From assembly GCA_963713355.1 (NCBI GenBank), contig CAVQLK010000011.1, positions 620,001-684,000 of the forward strand: a DNA stretch of 64,000 nt, written 5' to 3'. The notes below the pieces were generated by a model, which saw only the letters and a program-made list of their open reading frames with translations, ran no database searches and was not told the DNA's origin. The translations under genes and the position numbers were made by a program. Positions 9,683 to 18,981 of this stretch are shown in pieces (within the stretch, counting starts at the first letter, position 1; every line of letters begins with the position of its first letter). The stretch comes from FEN-1219 sp963713355 (GTDB lineage: Bacteria > Pseudomonadota > Gammaproteobacteria > Steroidobacterales > Rariloculaceae).

Positions 9683-10273
9683 ATGGTAGTCAAGTGGATC
9701 GCGTCGGTGTCTCTCGCGGTGCTCGCCGTTCAGGCTGCGCTCGTCGCCGCGCAGGAAGCGCCGGTACAGACGGTCGCCGCGGTGCCCGAGTTCCGCGCCG
9801 GCAACGGCGCCGAAAACCAAACCGAGTTCCGAACGCTCGACGAGGAAACGCAGGACCTCAAGAAGCAAGTGCTCGATCTGAATCGCGACCTCTTCCTCCT
9901 CGAGGAGGAGCTACTGTTCCCGTCGAACACGCAAACGGCCGTGTTCATCTCGATGGACGTCGGCGAGTTCTTCGGCCTCGATTCCGTCGAGCTCAAGATC
10001 GACGACAAGGACGTCGCGAACTATCTCTACACGGAGCGTGAGGCGGAAGCGCTGCTGAAGGGCGGCGTTCAGCGGCTCTACATCGGCAACCTGAAAGCCG
10101 GCGAGCACGAGCTCGTCGCCGTCTTCACGGGTCAAGGCCCGCACACGCGCGACTATCGGCGCGCGGCGTCGGTGATCTTCGAGAAGGGAATCGGCCCGAA
10201 ATACATCGAGCTCACGATCTCGGATCGCGAGATCAAGCAGCAGCCGGAATTCGTCGTCAAGGAGTGGGAGTAG
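9683..10273 (+). CDS. Exported protein of the TPR/ExbBD envelope cluster
   Basis: A 196-residue product with a signal peptide (basic start, hydrophobic to about residue 23, then AQEAPVQ). After a short charged helix that may be coiled (LDEETQDLKKQVLDLNRDLFLLEEELL) comes a beta-rich domain of about 110 residues resembling PEGA/carboxypeptidase-like sandwiches (SVELKIDDKDV, YIGNLKAGEHELVAVF). I know of no functional assignment. GGAG lies seven bases before the ATG. It sits three bases before the next gene, which implies translation coupling and a role in the same periplasmic assembly. Confidence 0.75.
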   Translation: MVVKWIASVSLAVLAVQAALVAAQEAPVQTVAAVPEFRAGNGAENQTEFRTLDEETQDLKKQVLDLNRDLFLLEEELLFPSNTQTAVFISMDVGEFFGLDSVELKIDDKDVANYLYTEREAEALLKGGVQRLYIGNLKAGEHELVAVFTGQGPHTRDYRRAASVIFEKGIGPKYIELTISDREIKQQPEFVVKEWE

Positions 10274-10276
10274 CCG

Positions 10277-12187
10277 GTGGCGGCCCGTCTCCCCATCGTT
10301 GCGGCAGTCGCGCTGGCGCTGCCGGCGGTCGACGCGGCTGCTGCGCGCGAGGACGACACCGGCATCGTCGTACAGGATCTCGCCTATGGCGAGGTCTTGT
10401 TCGAGTTTTTCCAAGAGGACTACTTTGCGGCGCTGTCGCGTTTGCTCGCGGCGCAGCAGCGCGGTGAGCTCACGCACCACGGCGCGGAAGCCGAGCTGAT
10501 GCTTGGCGGCTTGTATCTGTCCTACGGGCAGCATCGGCTCGCCGGCGAAATCTTCGAGCGCGTGCTTGCGCAAAGCGTGGATCCGGCGCTGCACGATCGC
10601 GCCTGGTTCTTCCTCGCCAAGATCTGGCAGCAGCGCGGCTATCTCGGCGAAGCCGAAGCGGCGCTGTCTCGCATCCTTGGCGAGCTGCCCGAAGAGCTCG
10701 AGCCCGAGCGGCGGATGCTCCACGCGCAAGTGCTCATGGAGCAGGGCCGGTTCGTGGACGCTTTGGCTACGCTCGAAGCGTGGCAACGCCCGGGCGACGC
10801 GTGGGTCGGTTACGCGAAGTACAACATCGGCGTTTCGCTCGTGCGCCTCGGCCAGGTCGAGGCGGGCGCGCACGTGCTCGACGAGGTTGGCCAGCTCGAT
10901 CCCGAGAACCCCGCGTTCGACGCGCTGCGCGACAAGGCCAACGTCGCGCTCGGCTATGCCTGGCTACAGGCGGCGCGGCCCATCGAGGCAAAGCCGTCGC
11001 TGCAACGCGTCCGGCTCGACGGGCCGTTCTCGAGCAAGGCGCTGCTCGGCGTCGGCTGGGCGGACGCGGAAGCCGCCGACTATCGCGCGGCGCTCGCGCC
11101 CTGGCTTGCGCTGCGCGAGCGCAATCTGCTCGATTCGGCCGTGCAGGAATCGCTGCTCGCCGTGCCGTACGCGTTTGCGCAGCTCGGCGCGGACAAGCAA
11201 GCGGCGGATCACTACGTCGACGCTATCGAGGCGTTCAGCAGCGAGATCGTGCGGCTCACGTCCTCGATCGAGAGCATCGCGAACGGCGAGCTCATCACGG
11301 CGCTGCTCGGCGAGCACGACGACGTCGCCGACGACGCCTCGGGCTGGTACTGGCGGCTCGAGCGCATTCCCGACTCCGTCGAGAGCCGTTATCTCTACGA
11401 GCTCCTCGCGAGCAACCGGTTCCAGGAAGGGCTCAAGAACTATCGCGATCTGACGCAGATGAATCGCAACCTCGAGCGCTGGGTCGAGAGCCTAGGCGCC
11501 TTCGACGACATCCTGGACACGCGCCAGCGCGCGTACGTGCAGCGGTTGCCCGCGATCGACGCGAGCCTTTCGAGCGTCGACCTCTCCGCGATGACGCAGC
11601 GCCGCGTCGAGCTCGAGTCGCGCTTGCAGGCCATCGAGCGCAGCGAGGACGTCGTCGCGCTCGGCACCGCCAAGGAGCAGGAAACGTGGGCGATGCTCGC
11701 GGCGATGGAGCCGCAGCTCGCGTCGCTGCCTAACGATGCCGCAAGCGACGAGATGCGCGCGAAGCACCAGTTCCTTCGCGGCCTCTTGCTGTGGGATTTG
11801 CGGCGCGACTACAAAGCGCGCCTCTGGGCACAGCGCAAAGCGTTGGGCGATCTCGATCGGCAGCTCCGCGAGGCGCAGCGGCGCCACCATCAGGTCGCGA
11901 GCTCGCGCGAAGACTGGCCGGAGAAGTTCACGGCGCTCACGGCGCGCATCGAGGGCCTGCGGCCGCGCGTGCAGGGGCTACAGGAGTCTGCGCAGCTCGC
12001 GCTGTTGCACCAGCAAGAGTTTCTGCAAGGCATCGCGGTCGAGGAGCTCGAGGCGCAGCGCGACCGGTTGAGCACGTATAGGGTCCAGGCGCGCTTCGCC
12101 CTCGCGTCCATCTACGACCGGGCCTCGGCGCGCGTGACGCCGGCCGCGGAAGCGCAAGCGGCAGCGCTCGCGGAGAGCGGCCAATGA
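10277..12187 (+). CDS. TPR-rich periplasmic protein, first of three
   Basis: A 636-residue exported protein with a GTG start three bases after the preceding stop. A signal peptide (to about residue 23) is followed by helical repeats of TPR type: LGGLYLSYGQHRLAGEIFERVL, WFFLAKIWQQRGYLGEAEAALSRIL, YAKYNIGVSLVRLGQVEAGAHVLDEV. The last 150 residues are highly charged and likely coiled coil. Its stop overlaps the next start (ATGA at 12184). TPR scaffolds with an ExbB/ExbD motor are seen in the Agl/Glt trans-envelope machine of Myxococcus; assigning a Glt homologue on sequence alone is not safe. Confidence 0.78.
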   Translation: MAARLPIVAAVALALPAVDAAAAREDDTGIVVQDLAYGEVLFEFFQEDYFAALSRLLAAQQRGELTHHGAEAELMLGGLYLSYGQHRLAGEIFERVLAQSVDPALHDRAWFFLAKIWQQRGYLGEAEAALSRILGELPEELEPERRMLHAQVLMEQGRFVDALATLEAWQRPGDAWVGYAKYNIGVSLVRLGQVEAGAHVLDEVGQLDPENPAFDALRDKANVALGYAWLQAARPIEAKPSLQRVRLDGPFSSKALLGVGWADAEAADYRAALAPWLALRERNLLDSAVQESLLAVPYAFAQLGADKQAADHYVDAIEAFSSEIVRLTSSIESIANGELITALLGEHDDVADDASGWYWRLERIPDSVESRYLYELLASNRFQEGLKNYRDLTQMNRNLERWVESLGAFDDILDTRQRAYVQRLPAIDASLSSVDLSAMTQRRVELESRLQAIERSEDVVALGTAKEQETWAMLAAMEPQLASLPNDAASDEMRAKHQFLRGLLLWDLRRDYKARLWAQRKALGDLDRQLREAQRRHHQVASSREDWPEKFTALTARIEGLRPRVQGLQESAQLALLHQQEFLQGIAVEELEAQRDRLSTYRVQARFALASIYDRASARVTPAAEAQAAALAESGQ

Positions 12188-15009
12188 CGAGCGCGCCGCT
12201 GCTCGTGCTGCTCGCGGCTGCGGCGATCTGGCCGTTCGGCCGCGATCGCGATCGCGAGAAGCCCGTCGAGCCCACGGGCACGATCAAGGACCTCGAGCGC
12301 GCGACCGTCGACGTCGACACCGAGGCGCGGATCGTCGGCAGCGAAGCGAAAGCCATGGAAAGCTATCGCTTGTTCCTCGACGTCGCCTCCGACGACCCGG
12401 TGCTCAAGGCCGAGGCGATGCGGCGGCTGGCCGACTTACAGCTCGAAACGGCCGACGCCGAAGAGCTCGCGACCAACCTCGAGGCGCTCGGCACGCTCGG
12501 CAGCACGATCGAGATGTACGAGCAGCTTCTTGCGTCCTACCCGAACTACGCCAAGAACGATCTCGTCCTCTATCAGCTTGCCCGCGCCTACGAGGCTGAA
12601 GGCCGCATCGATGAATCGCTCGCGACGCTCGACCGGCTCATCGAGGAATACCCGCGAACGCCGCACCTCGATGAGGCGCAGTTCCGCCGCGGCGAGACGT
12701 TGTTCGTGCAGAAGCGGTATCGCGAATCCGAGCGCGCCTACGCCTACGTGCTCGGCGTCGGGCAAGCGTCTACGTTCTACGAGCAATCGCTCTACAAGCA
12801 CGGTTGGGCGGTGTTCAAGCAACAGCAATACGACGAGAGCCTGGTGTCGTTCTTCACGCTGCTCGACCGCCAGCTCGGCACAGATAATGACGCCGCCGGC
12901 GATCGCGACCCGGCCGTGTTGTATTCGGCGATGGGACGCGCGCAGCAGGAGCTCATCGACGACACTTTCCGCGTGCTGTCGATCGGCTTCTCGTACCTCG
13001 ACGGTGCCGAGTCGATCTCGCGCTACTTCAACCGCCGCGGCCCGCGGCCGTACTCGTTCATCGCGTACACGAATCTCGGCGACCTTTATCTCGAGCAGGA
13101 GCGTTACCAGGACGCCGCCGACGCCTATCATGCGTTCGTCGATCTCGACCCGTATCACGCGAAGGCTCCGTTGCTGCAGGTCGAGGTCATCGAGGCGTTC
13201 AAGAAGGGGGCGTTCGCGGACCTCGTCCTCGAGGGCAAGGAGAACTTCGTCGAGACGTACGGACCGGGTAGCCCGTACTGGCAGCGGTTCACCTTCGAGC
13301 AGCAGCCCGAGGTCGTTGCGCACTTGAAGGGCAACGTCACCGATCTGGCTGCATATCACCACGCGCAAGCGCAGGCGACGCGCGACGCGGACGAATACGC
13401 GGCCGCGGCGCGCTGGTATCGCACGTACTTGCAGTCGTTCCCCGACGACGCGAACGCCGCGCAGACGAACTTCCTGCTCGCCGAGGTGCTCTACGAGAGC
13501 GGCAACTTCCGCGATGCGGCTGCCGAGTACGAGCGCACGGCCTATGCCTACACGTTTCACGACACCGCCGGCGAGGCGGGTTACGCAGCGCTGCTCGCGT
13601 ACGCGAAGCACGAAGAGGAATTGACCGGCGCGTCGCGCGCCGAGTGGCACCTGCGCGGCATCAACAGCGCGCTGAAGTTTGCCGAGACGTATCCCGCGCA
13701 CGCCCAAGCCAGCACGGTGCAGACGGATGCTGCGGAGAAGCTATTCGCGCTCGGCGAGTTCGGCCGCGCGCGCGACATCGGCCGGCAAGTCGCCGCCCGC
13801 GTGCCTCCCGTCGAGCCCGCGCTGCAGCGGACGGCCTGGACCGTCGTCGCTCACTCCGAGTTCGACCTGCAGGACTTCGCGGCCGCCGAAACGGCATATG
13901 TTCAGCTCGCCGCGTTCGTGCCGGTCGGCGATTCGGAGCGCAGCGAGATCACGGAGCGCATCGCGTCGTCGATCTACAAGCAGGGCGAGCAGGCGCGCGC
14001 GGCGGGCCAGCTCGGCGCTGCCGTCGACCACTTCCTGCGCGTCGGGCAGGCTGCTCCGGCGTCGCAGGTGCGCGCGACGGCGCAGTACGACGCCGGCGCG
14101 GTGTTGATTCAGATGGGCGACTGGCAGCGCGCGACGACGGTGCTCGAAGACTTCAGGAGCGCCTTTCCGAACCACGAGCTCGCGGCCGAAGTCACGACGA
14201 ACCTCGCCGTTGCCTACGTGGAAGCCGGCAACAGCGCGCGCGCGGCCAGCGAGTTCGAGCGAATCGCCGACGGCGATGGGCCCGTCGAGGTCAAGCGCGA
14301 GGCGCTATGGCGCTCGGCCGAGCTGTACGAGAAGACGGGCCAGAGCGTCGCTGCCGCGGGCGCATACGGCCGGTTCGTCGAACGGTATCCGTGGCCCGTC
14401 GTCGAGGCCGTCGAGGCGCGTCAAAAACTCATCGATCTGTCGGGAGCCGCAGGCAACAACGCCGAGCGCGCGCGCTGGATGCGCGATCTCGTCGCTGCGG
14501 ACGCCGCGGCCGGCGCCGAGCGCACCGATCGCACGCGCTATCTCGCGGCCAAATCGCAGCTCGAGCTCGCGGCGCCGACGCGCGACGCGTTCTTGGAGAC
14601 GCGGCTCGTCGTCCCGCTCGACAAGAGCATCGAGGCGAAGCAACTGCGCATGCAGGAGGCGTTGTCCGCCTACGGCAAGGCCGCCGACTACGGGATCGCC
14701 GAGGTGATGACGGCGGCCAACTACGAGATCGCGGAGCTCTATCACGCGCTCAGCAAAGATCTTTATGCGTCGCAGCGTCCGCCCGAGCTCAACGTCGAGG
14801 AGCTCGAGCAATACGACATCTTGCTCGAGGAGCAGGCGTTTCCGTTCGAGGAAGAAGCGATCGAGCTCCACGAGACGAACGCCGCGCGCACGGTCGACGG
14901 CATCTACGACGAGTGGGTGCGCAAGAGCTTGACGGCGCTCGCCGAGCTCTCGCCGGGACGTTACGCCAAAGCCGAAATAGGAGAGTCCGTTGTCGAAGCC
15001 ATTCGCTGA
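12184..15009 (+). CDS. Large TPR protein of the envelope cluster (GltD-like?)
   Basis: A 941-residue protein built almost wholly of TPR/Sel-like helical hairpins, e.g. YQLARAYEAEGRIDESLATLDRLIEEYP and LADLYLEQ-type repeats, with an N-terminal hydrophobic segment ending in WPFGRDRDREKP. It overlaps the previous gene by four bases and the next by twenty. Large periplasmic TPR proteins of this size accompany AglQRS-type motors (GltD in Myxococcus), so it is probably the main periplasmic scaffold. That assignment rests on size, repeats and gene order, not on an alignment. Confidence 0.8.
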   Translation: MTSAPLLVLLAAAAIWPFGRDRDREKPVEPTGTIKDLERATVDVDTEARIVGSEAKAMESYRLFLDVASDDPVLKAEAMRRLADLQLETADAEELATNLEALGTLGSTIEMYEQLLASYPNYAKNDLVLYQLARAYEAEGRIDESLATLDRLIEEYPRTPHLDEAQFRRGETLFVQKRYRESERAYAYVLGVGQASTFYEQSLYKHGWAVFKQQQYDESLVSFFTLLDRQLGTDNDAAGDRDPAVLYSAMGRAQQELIDDTFRVLSIGFSYLDGAESISRYFNRRGPRPYSFIAYTNLGDLYLEQERYQDAADAYHAFVDLDPYHAKAPLLQVEVIEAFKKGAFADLVLEGKENFVETYGPGSPYWQRFTFEQQPEVVAHLKGNVTDLAAYHHAQAQATRDADEYAAAARWYRTYLQSFPDDANAAQTNFLLAEVLYESGNFRDAAAEYERTAYAYTFHDTAGEAGYAALLAYAKHEEELTGASRAEWHLRGINSALKFAETYPAHAQASTVQTDAAEKLFALGEFGRARDIGRQVAARVPPVEPALQRTAWTVVAHSEFDLQDFAAAETAYVQLAAFVPVGDSERSEITERIASSIYKQGEQARAAGQLGAAVDHFLRVGQAAPASQVRATAQYDAGAVLIQMGDWQRATTVLEDFRSAFPNHELAAEVTTNLAVAYVEAGNSARAASEFERIADGDGPVEVKREALWRSAELYEKTGQSVAAAGAYGRFVERYPWPVVEAVEARQKLIDLSGAAGNNAERARWMRDLVAADAAAGAERTDRTRYLAAKSQLELAAPTRDAFLETRLVVPLDKSIEAKQLRMQEALSAYGKAADYGIAEVMTAANYEIAELYHALSKDLYASQRPPELNVEELEQYDILLEEQAFPFEEEAIELHETNAARTVDGIYDEWVRKSLTALAELSPGRYAKAEIGESVVEAIR

Positions 15010-15664
15010 CTTCGCTGCGCGGCCGCTCGGCTTGCGGCTGCTCGCGTCCGCCGCGCTCGCGCTGACGCTCGCCGCGTGCGGCTCGTCCGCGCCGCGCCAA
15101 GCGGACGCCGATGCGCGGCCCGACGCTGCAGTCGCGGCGCTCGAACCGGTGCCCGAAGCGGCGGCCGCGGCTTACGCGCGCGCGCTGGCGGCGCTGCGAG
15201 CCGAGAACTGGCTCGAAGCCGAGCTCGAGCTCGAGCAGCTGACGCTCGAGTACCCGGAGTATCCGGGTCCGCACGTCAACCTTGCACTCGTTTATCTCAA
15301 CGACGGGCGGCGCGCCGACGCGCGGGCCGAGCTCGAGAGCGCGCTCAGCGTAGAGCCCGGCCACGCGGCGGCCAACACGCAGCTCGGCATCATGCTGCGC
15401 GAAGACGGCAAGTTCGAGGAAGCCGAGGCCGCCTATCGGCGGGCGCTCGAAACGGATCCCGATCACGCGCTCGCGCACTACAACTTGGGGGTGTTGCTCG
15501 ACATCTATCTGCGCCGCACGGCAGACGCGCTCGCGCACTACGAGGCGTATCAGGCGACGCTAGCGGAGCCGAACGAAATCGTCGGCCGTTGGATCATCGA
15601 TTTGCGCCGCCGCGTTAGCAACGGCGGCGATGCCGCGCGCGTCGCTCAGGGAGACGGCACATGA
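14990..15664 (+). CDS. TPR lipoprotein (GltE-like?)
   Basis: A 224-residue lipoprotein: basic start, hydrophobic run and lipobox LAAC with the lipidated Cys at residue 30 followed by GSSAP, which predicts the outer membrane. Four TPR units follow, including YLNDGRRADARAELESAL and LREDGKFEEAEAAYRRALETDPDHALAHYNLGVL. The start is TTG at 14990, chosen because AGGAG lies seven bases upstream and the signal peptide begins there; it overlaps the preceding gene by 20 bases. In the Glt machine an outer-membrane TPR lipoprotein (GltE) occupies the corresponding place. Confidence 0.82.
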   Translation: MSKPFADFAARPLGLRLLASAALALTLAACGSSAPRQADADARPDAAVAALEPVPEAAAAAYARALAALRAENWLEAELELEQLTLEYPEYPGPHVNLALVYLNDGRRADARAELESALSVEPGHAAANTQLGIMLREDGKFEEAEAAYRRALETDPDHALAHYNLGVLLDIYLRRTADALAHYEAYQATLAEPNEIVGRWIIDLRRRVSNGGDAARVAQGDGT

Positions 15665-16107
15665 GAACCGCATTCACCGCCGTGCTGTTGCTCGTCACGG
15701 CCAGTGCCGCTGCTCAAGCGCCTGCTGCGCCGGAACGGCGCGCGCCGCTCGCGGCCGTCGAGGATCTCGAGCCTGCCGTCGACGTCGGTGGGCCGCCTGC
15801 CGAAGCATCGCGGTCCACGGCGCCCGCCGTCCCCGAAGCCGTTCCGTCCGCGCAAGGCGCGCCGTCGGGCCTCGCAGCGCCGCGATTCATGGACTCGCTC
15901 GATCTGGGAACCACGTCAATTACCGGCAATGCGGAATTGCCTAAGGTTCTCTATATCGTTCCCTGGAAGAAGTCCGATCTGGGCGACTTGGTGGGGCGCC
16001 CCGTGAACACGTTGCTCGACGAGGTGCTCGCGCCCGTCGATCCCGCAGTCTTCGAAAGGCATTTGAGCTACTACGATTCCCTGTACGGGGAACGCGCACA
16101 GGAGTGA
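15661..16107 (+). CDS. Small exported protein of the envelope cluster
   Basis: A 148-residue product with a signal peptide (cleavage near AAAQA), a Pro/Ala-rich middle and a conserved C-terminal part with ELPKVLYIVPWKKSDLG and a terminal FERHLSYYDSLYG. No known domain is recognised. Start and previous stop overlap (ATGA), and the channel gene follows three bases later, so it is part of the same translation unit. The order TPR lipoprotein / small periplasmic protein / ExbB suggests it couples the outer-membrane part to the motor. Confidence 0.75.
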   Translation: MRTAFTAVLLLVTASAAAQAPAAPERRAPLAAVEDLEPAVDVGGPPAEASRSTAPAVPEAVPSAQGAPSGLAAPRFMDSLDLGTTSITGNAELPKVLYIVPWKKSDLGDLVGRPVNTLLDEVLAPVDPAVFERHLSYYDSLYGERAQE

Positions 16108-16110
16108 GAA

Positions 16111-16791
16111 GTGGAGATCTATAACGTCATCGTCGGATTCTTCAAGAATGGCGGGGTCTTCATGATTCCCATACTCATCATCCTCGCTCTCGGCGCGGCG
16201 ATTGCCATCGAACGCTGGCTGTTCCTCACGATCACGACCGCGAAGAACAAGGCGCTGTGGAACGCCGTCACTCCGTACTTGAAGGCCGGCAATTTCGCCG
16301 GCGCGGTCCAAGTCACGCAGAAGTCCGGCGCCGTCATCGGCCAGGTGATGACGTACGGCTTGAACCGTGTGCGCTCAGCTCGCCGTCGCGAGGACATCGA
16401 GCAGGCCATGGAGGAGAGCCTCATGGAAGTGCTGCCGCGGCTCGAGAAGCGCACCCACTATCTCGCAACGTTCGCGAACATGGCGACGCTGATGGGACTC
16501 TTGGGCACGATCATCGGCTTGATCGATGCGTTCACAGCCGTTTCGAACGCGAACCCGGCCGAGAAGGCCGAGCTCCTGTCGCGCAGCATCTCGATCGGCA
16601 TGAATTGCACCGCGTTCGGTCTCATGGTCGCCATTCCCCTCGTGCTGATCCACTCGATGCTCCAGACGAAGACGACCGCGATCATCGACAGCCTCGAGAT
16701 GGCGTCCGTGAAGTTCTTGAACGCGATCTCGGAGCGTGCGCAGGAAGCGGCCCCGGCTCCGGCTCCGGCTCCGGCGCCGCGCCGCGGCTAA
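16111..16791 (+). CDS. MotA/TolQ/ExbB proton-channel family protein (AglR-like)
   Basis: A 226-residue inner-membrane subunit with three transmembrane helices: about residues 15-40, 112-142 (LATFANMATLMGLLGTIIGL, the family signature) and 157-185. A cytoplasmic domain lies between helices 1 and 2, and the C-terminus is an unusual Pro-Ala tail. These proteins form a pentameric channel that, with ExbD/TolR dimers, uses the proton gradient to move a partner protein. The start is GTG with AGGAG ahead. Two ExbD genes follow, the AglR-AglQ-AglS arrangement of motility-type motors. Confidence 0.92.
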   Translation: MEIYNVIVGFFKNGGVFMIPILIILALGAAIAIERWLFLTITTAKNKALWNAVTPYLKAGNFAGAVQVTQKSGAVIGQVMTYGLNRVRSARRREDIEQAMEESLMEVLPRLEKRTHYLATFANMATLMGLLGTIIGLIDAFTAVSNANPAEKAELLSRSISIGMNCTAFGLMVAIPLVLIHSMLQTKTTAIIDSLEMASVKFLNAISERAQEAAPAPAPAPAPRRG

Positions 16792-16829
16792 CGGCGGCGC
16801 AACGAGCTTACGCCCTCGAGGATCGAGCG

Positions 16830-17348
16830 ATGCAAGCGATAGGCCGTAGCGCGCGCCTGGCGCGCCACCACAAGCGGCGCAACGGTGCCGAGATCAATCT
16901 CGTGTCGATGATCGACATGATGACGATCCTCGTGTTCTTCCTGCTCGTGCACGGCGGTTTCGTGCGGCTCGCGATCCTCGAGCTCAATCTGCCCACGGCG
17001 CAATCGCAGGCGAGCGCGGAACCGCCCGAGTTCCAGCTCGAGGTCACCGTCCGCGAGGGCGGCATCGAAGTCGGCGACCGCGCCACCGGGCTCCTCAACC
17101 GCATCGAGAAGACCGACGACGACTATCACCTCGATCAGCTCACGACCTATCTAACGCAGGTCAAGGACCAGTTTCCGCAAAAGACGGACGCCACGCTGCT
17201 GCTCGAGCCCGACATCTCCTACGACCTGCTCGTTGCCGTCATGGACCGTATGCGTGTCGCGGAGCGAATCGCCGAAGGCGACGGCCGGCTCGTACGTGCG
17301 GACCTCTTCCCCGAGATCTCGATCGGCGACGCGCCGGTGCTCAACTAG
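16830..17348 (+). CDS. ExbD/TolR-family protein, first copy
   Basis: A 172-residue protein with a basic cytoplasmic start, one transmembrane helix beginning INLVSMIDMMTILVFFLLV with the essential membrane Asp, and a periplasmic ExbD-type domain. The ATG at 16830 is the only start giving the normal short N-terminus. It differs from the second copy mainly after the membrane helix. Two different ExbD-like proteins beside one ExbB are characteristic of AglQRS and related systems; TonB and Tol systems normally have one. Confidence 0.9.
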   Translation: MQAIGRSARLARHHKRRNGAEINLVSMIDMMTILVFFLLVHGGFVRLAILELNLPTAQSQASAEPPEFQLEVTVREGGIEVGDRATGLLNRIEKTDDDYHLDQLTTYLTQVKDQFPQKTDATLLLEPDISYDLLVAVMDRMRVAERIAEGDGRLVRADLFPEISIGDAPVLN

Positions 17349-17357
17349 GCCCGCGCG

Positions 17358-17903
17358 ATGAAATTCATGGGACGAGCCGCTCGCATGGCGCGGCATCACA
17401 AGCGGGCCAAGGCGGAAGGCGAGATGAACCTCGTCTCCATGATCGACATGATGACGATGCTCGTGTTCTTCCTGCTCGTCTATACGACGGAGGAAATCGA
17501 GATCCTGCCGAACGCGAAGGACGTTCAGCTTCCGCAGTCGATGGCCGAGCAGACGGCGCGCGAGGCGGTCGTCGTCATCGTGTCCGAAACCGAGATCCTC
17601 ATGAACGGGGAGAGCCTCGGCAAGATCTCCGACATCCTGGCGAGCCAAGAGCTCATCATCCCGGCTCTAAAGACCGCTCTCGAGAACCAGGTCGAGCGCG
17701 TGCTGACCGAACCTTTGGAGCAAACGGAAGAGCAGCGGGTCGCGAGCCGCGAAGTTACGATCATGGCGGACAAGGAAATTCCGTATCAGCTGCTGAAGCG
17801 CGTCATGGCGACGTCGACGGCGGCCGATTATGGTCAATTGTCGCTCGCGGTCTTGCAGAAGGCGTCCGAGGCGCGGCTCGCAACCGTCGTCGTGAGGAAC
17901 TAA
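17358..17903 (+). CDS. ExbD/TolR-family protein, second copy
   Basis: A 181-residue paralogue of the preceding gene, nine bases downstream. The N-terminus ARMARHHKRAKAEGEMNLVS and the membrane segment MIDMMTMLVFFLLVY with the conserved Asp are almost the same as in copy one; the periplasmic domain is longer and more acidic and ends in VVVRN. It probably makes a heteromeric stator with copy one in the ExbB pore. The TonB-like gene follows nine bases later. Confidence 0.9.
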   Translation: MKFMGRAARMARHHKRAKAEGEMNLVSMIDMMTMLVFFLLVYTTEEIEILPNAKDVQLPQSMAEQTAREAVVVIVSETEILMNGESLGKISDILASQELIIPALKTALENQVERVLTEPLEQTEEQRVASREVTIMADKEIPYQLLKRVMATSTAADYGQLSLAVLQKASEARLATVVVRN

Positions 17904-17912
17904 GAGCCCAGC

Positions 17913-18881
17913 ATGTCGAACGCGGCCATCGCACCGTATCGAATCTACGAGCTGCCGTGGTCCACGGGGTTCGAGGACGATGCGCGCTTCAAGAAGCTCA
18001 CGCGCGGCTCGCTTATTTGCGCGGTCGTGTTCGCGTTGCTGTTCTGGATCTTGCCGCAGCCGCAGGTCGATCCCGCGGCGGTCGAGGAAGCGCCGAGGCG
18101 CCTGGCGCGCCTCGTGCTCGACCGTCCGGCGCCACCTCCGCCGCCACCGCCGCCCGTCGTCCGCGAGGAGCCGAAGCCTGAACCGGAACGCGTCGTCGAG
18201 GAACGCGTCGTCGAGCGCGAGCCGGAGCCTGCGCCCGTCATCGAGCCGCCGCCCGTCGATCGAACGCAGCAGGCGCGCGATCGGGCGCGCGTGGCCGGCC
18301 TCTTGCCGCTGACGAATCAGCTTCAAGCGCTGCGCAACACCGTGACCAACGACCAACTGGAGCGCGCGGATGCCGTCGGCGCTGCGAGCAGCGATACGCC
18401 GTTCGCCGAGCGCTCGCTGATCACGTCGCGCGTCGGCACGGCGAGCGGCGGCATCAATACGGCGGCCTTGAGCCGCAACACGGGCGGCAGCGGCCTCGGC
18501 GGCCGCGAGACGACGCAAGTCGAGAATCCCGTCGAAGGCTTCGCGGAAGCCGGCGGTGCGGCGCAGCGCAGCGGCGCGAGCGACCTGGCATCGCGCAGCC
18601 GCGAGGAGATCGAGCGCGTCTTCGACGCCAACAAGGGCCGCATCTTCACGCTCTACAATCGGGCGCTACGCGAGAACCCGGCACTGCAGGGCAAAGTCGT
18701 CCTCCGTCTCACGATCGCGGCCGACGGGCGCGTAACCTTTTGCGAAATCGTCTCCTCGGAGCTCAACGATCCTGAGCTCGAGCGCGGCCTCGTGCAGCGC
18801 GTCCTGCAATTCCAGTTCGAGGCGCGCGACGACGTCGAGTCCATCACGACGACGAAGCCGATCGACTTCTTCCCGGCGTAG
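17913..18881 (+). CDS. TonB-like protein with AgmX/PglI C-terminal domain
   Basis: A 322-residue energy-transducer-like protein: short cytoplasmic part, one membrane helix (about 31-49, SLICAVVFALLFWILPQP), a Pro-rich and Glu/Arg-rich spacer (about 66-115) that could cross the periplasm, and a C-terminal domain with RIFTLYNRALRENPALQGKV and ITTTKPIDFF. The last block is typical of AgmX/PglI (GltJ/GltG) proteins of gliding Myxococcus. It closes the cluster and should be the piece moved by the ExbB/ExbD motor toward the outer-membrane TPR lipoprotein. Confidence 0.86.
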   Translation: MSNAAIAPYRIYELPWSTGFEDDARFKKLTRGSLICAVVFALLFWILPQPQVDPAAVEEAPRRLARLVLDRPAPPPPPPPPVVREEPKPEPERVVEERVVEREPEPAPVIEPPPVDRTQQARDRARVAGLLPLTNQLQALRNTVTNDQLERADAVGAASSDTPFAERSLITSRVGTASGGINTAALSRNTGGSGLGGRETTQVENPVEGFAEAGGAAQRSGASDLASRSREEIERVFDANKGRIFTLYNRALRENPALQGKVVLRLTIAADGRVTFCEIVSSELNDPELERGLVQRVLQFQFEARDDVESITTTKPIDFFPA

Positions 18882-18981
18882 AGAGCTTCCTCCTGTGCAT
18901 CCGGCCGAGGCCGCCCTGTATAGTGGCCGGGCCGGAACGCGTGCCGCTGGCACGAGACGCGGGCGTCGACAGGGGATCACG

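Noticed and set aside
18896..18924. Sigma-70 promoter before the MFS gene (TATAGT at 18919)
   Set aside because: The -10 is good but the hexamer 17 bases upstream (TGCATC) has no useful match to TTGACA, so not listed as a feature.
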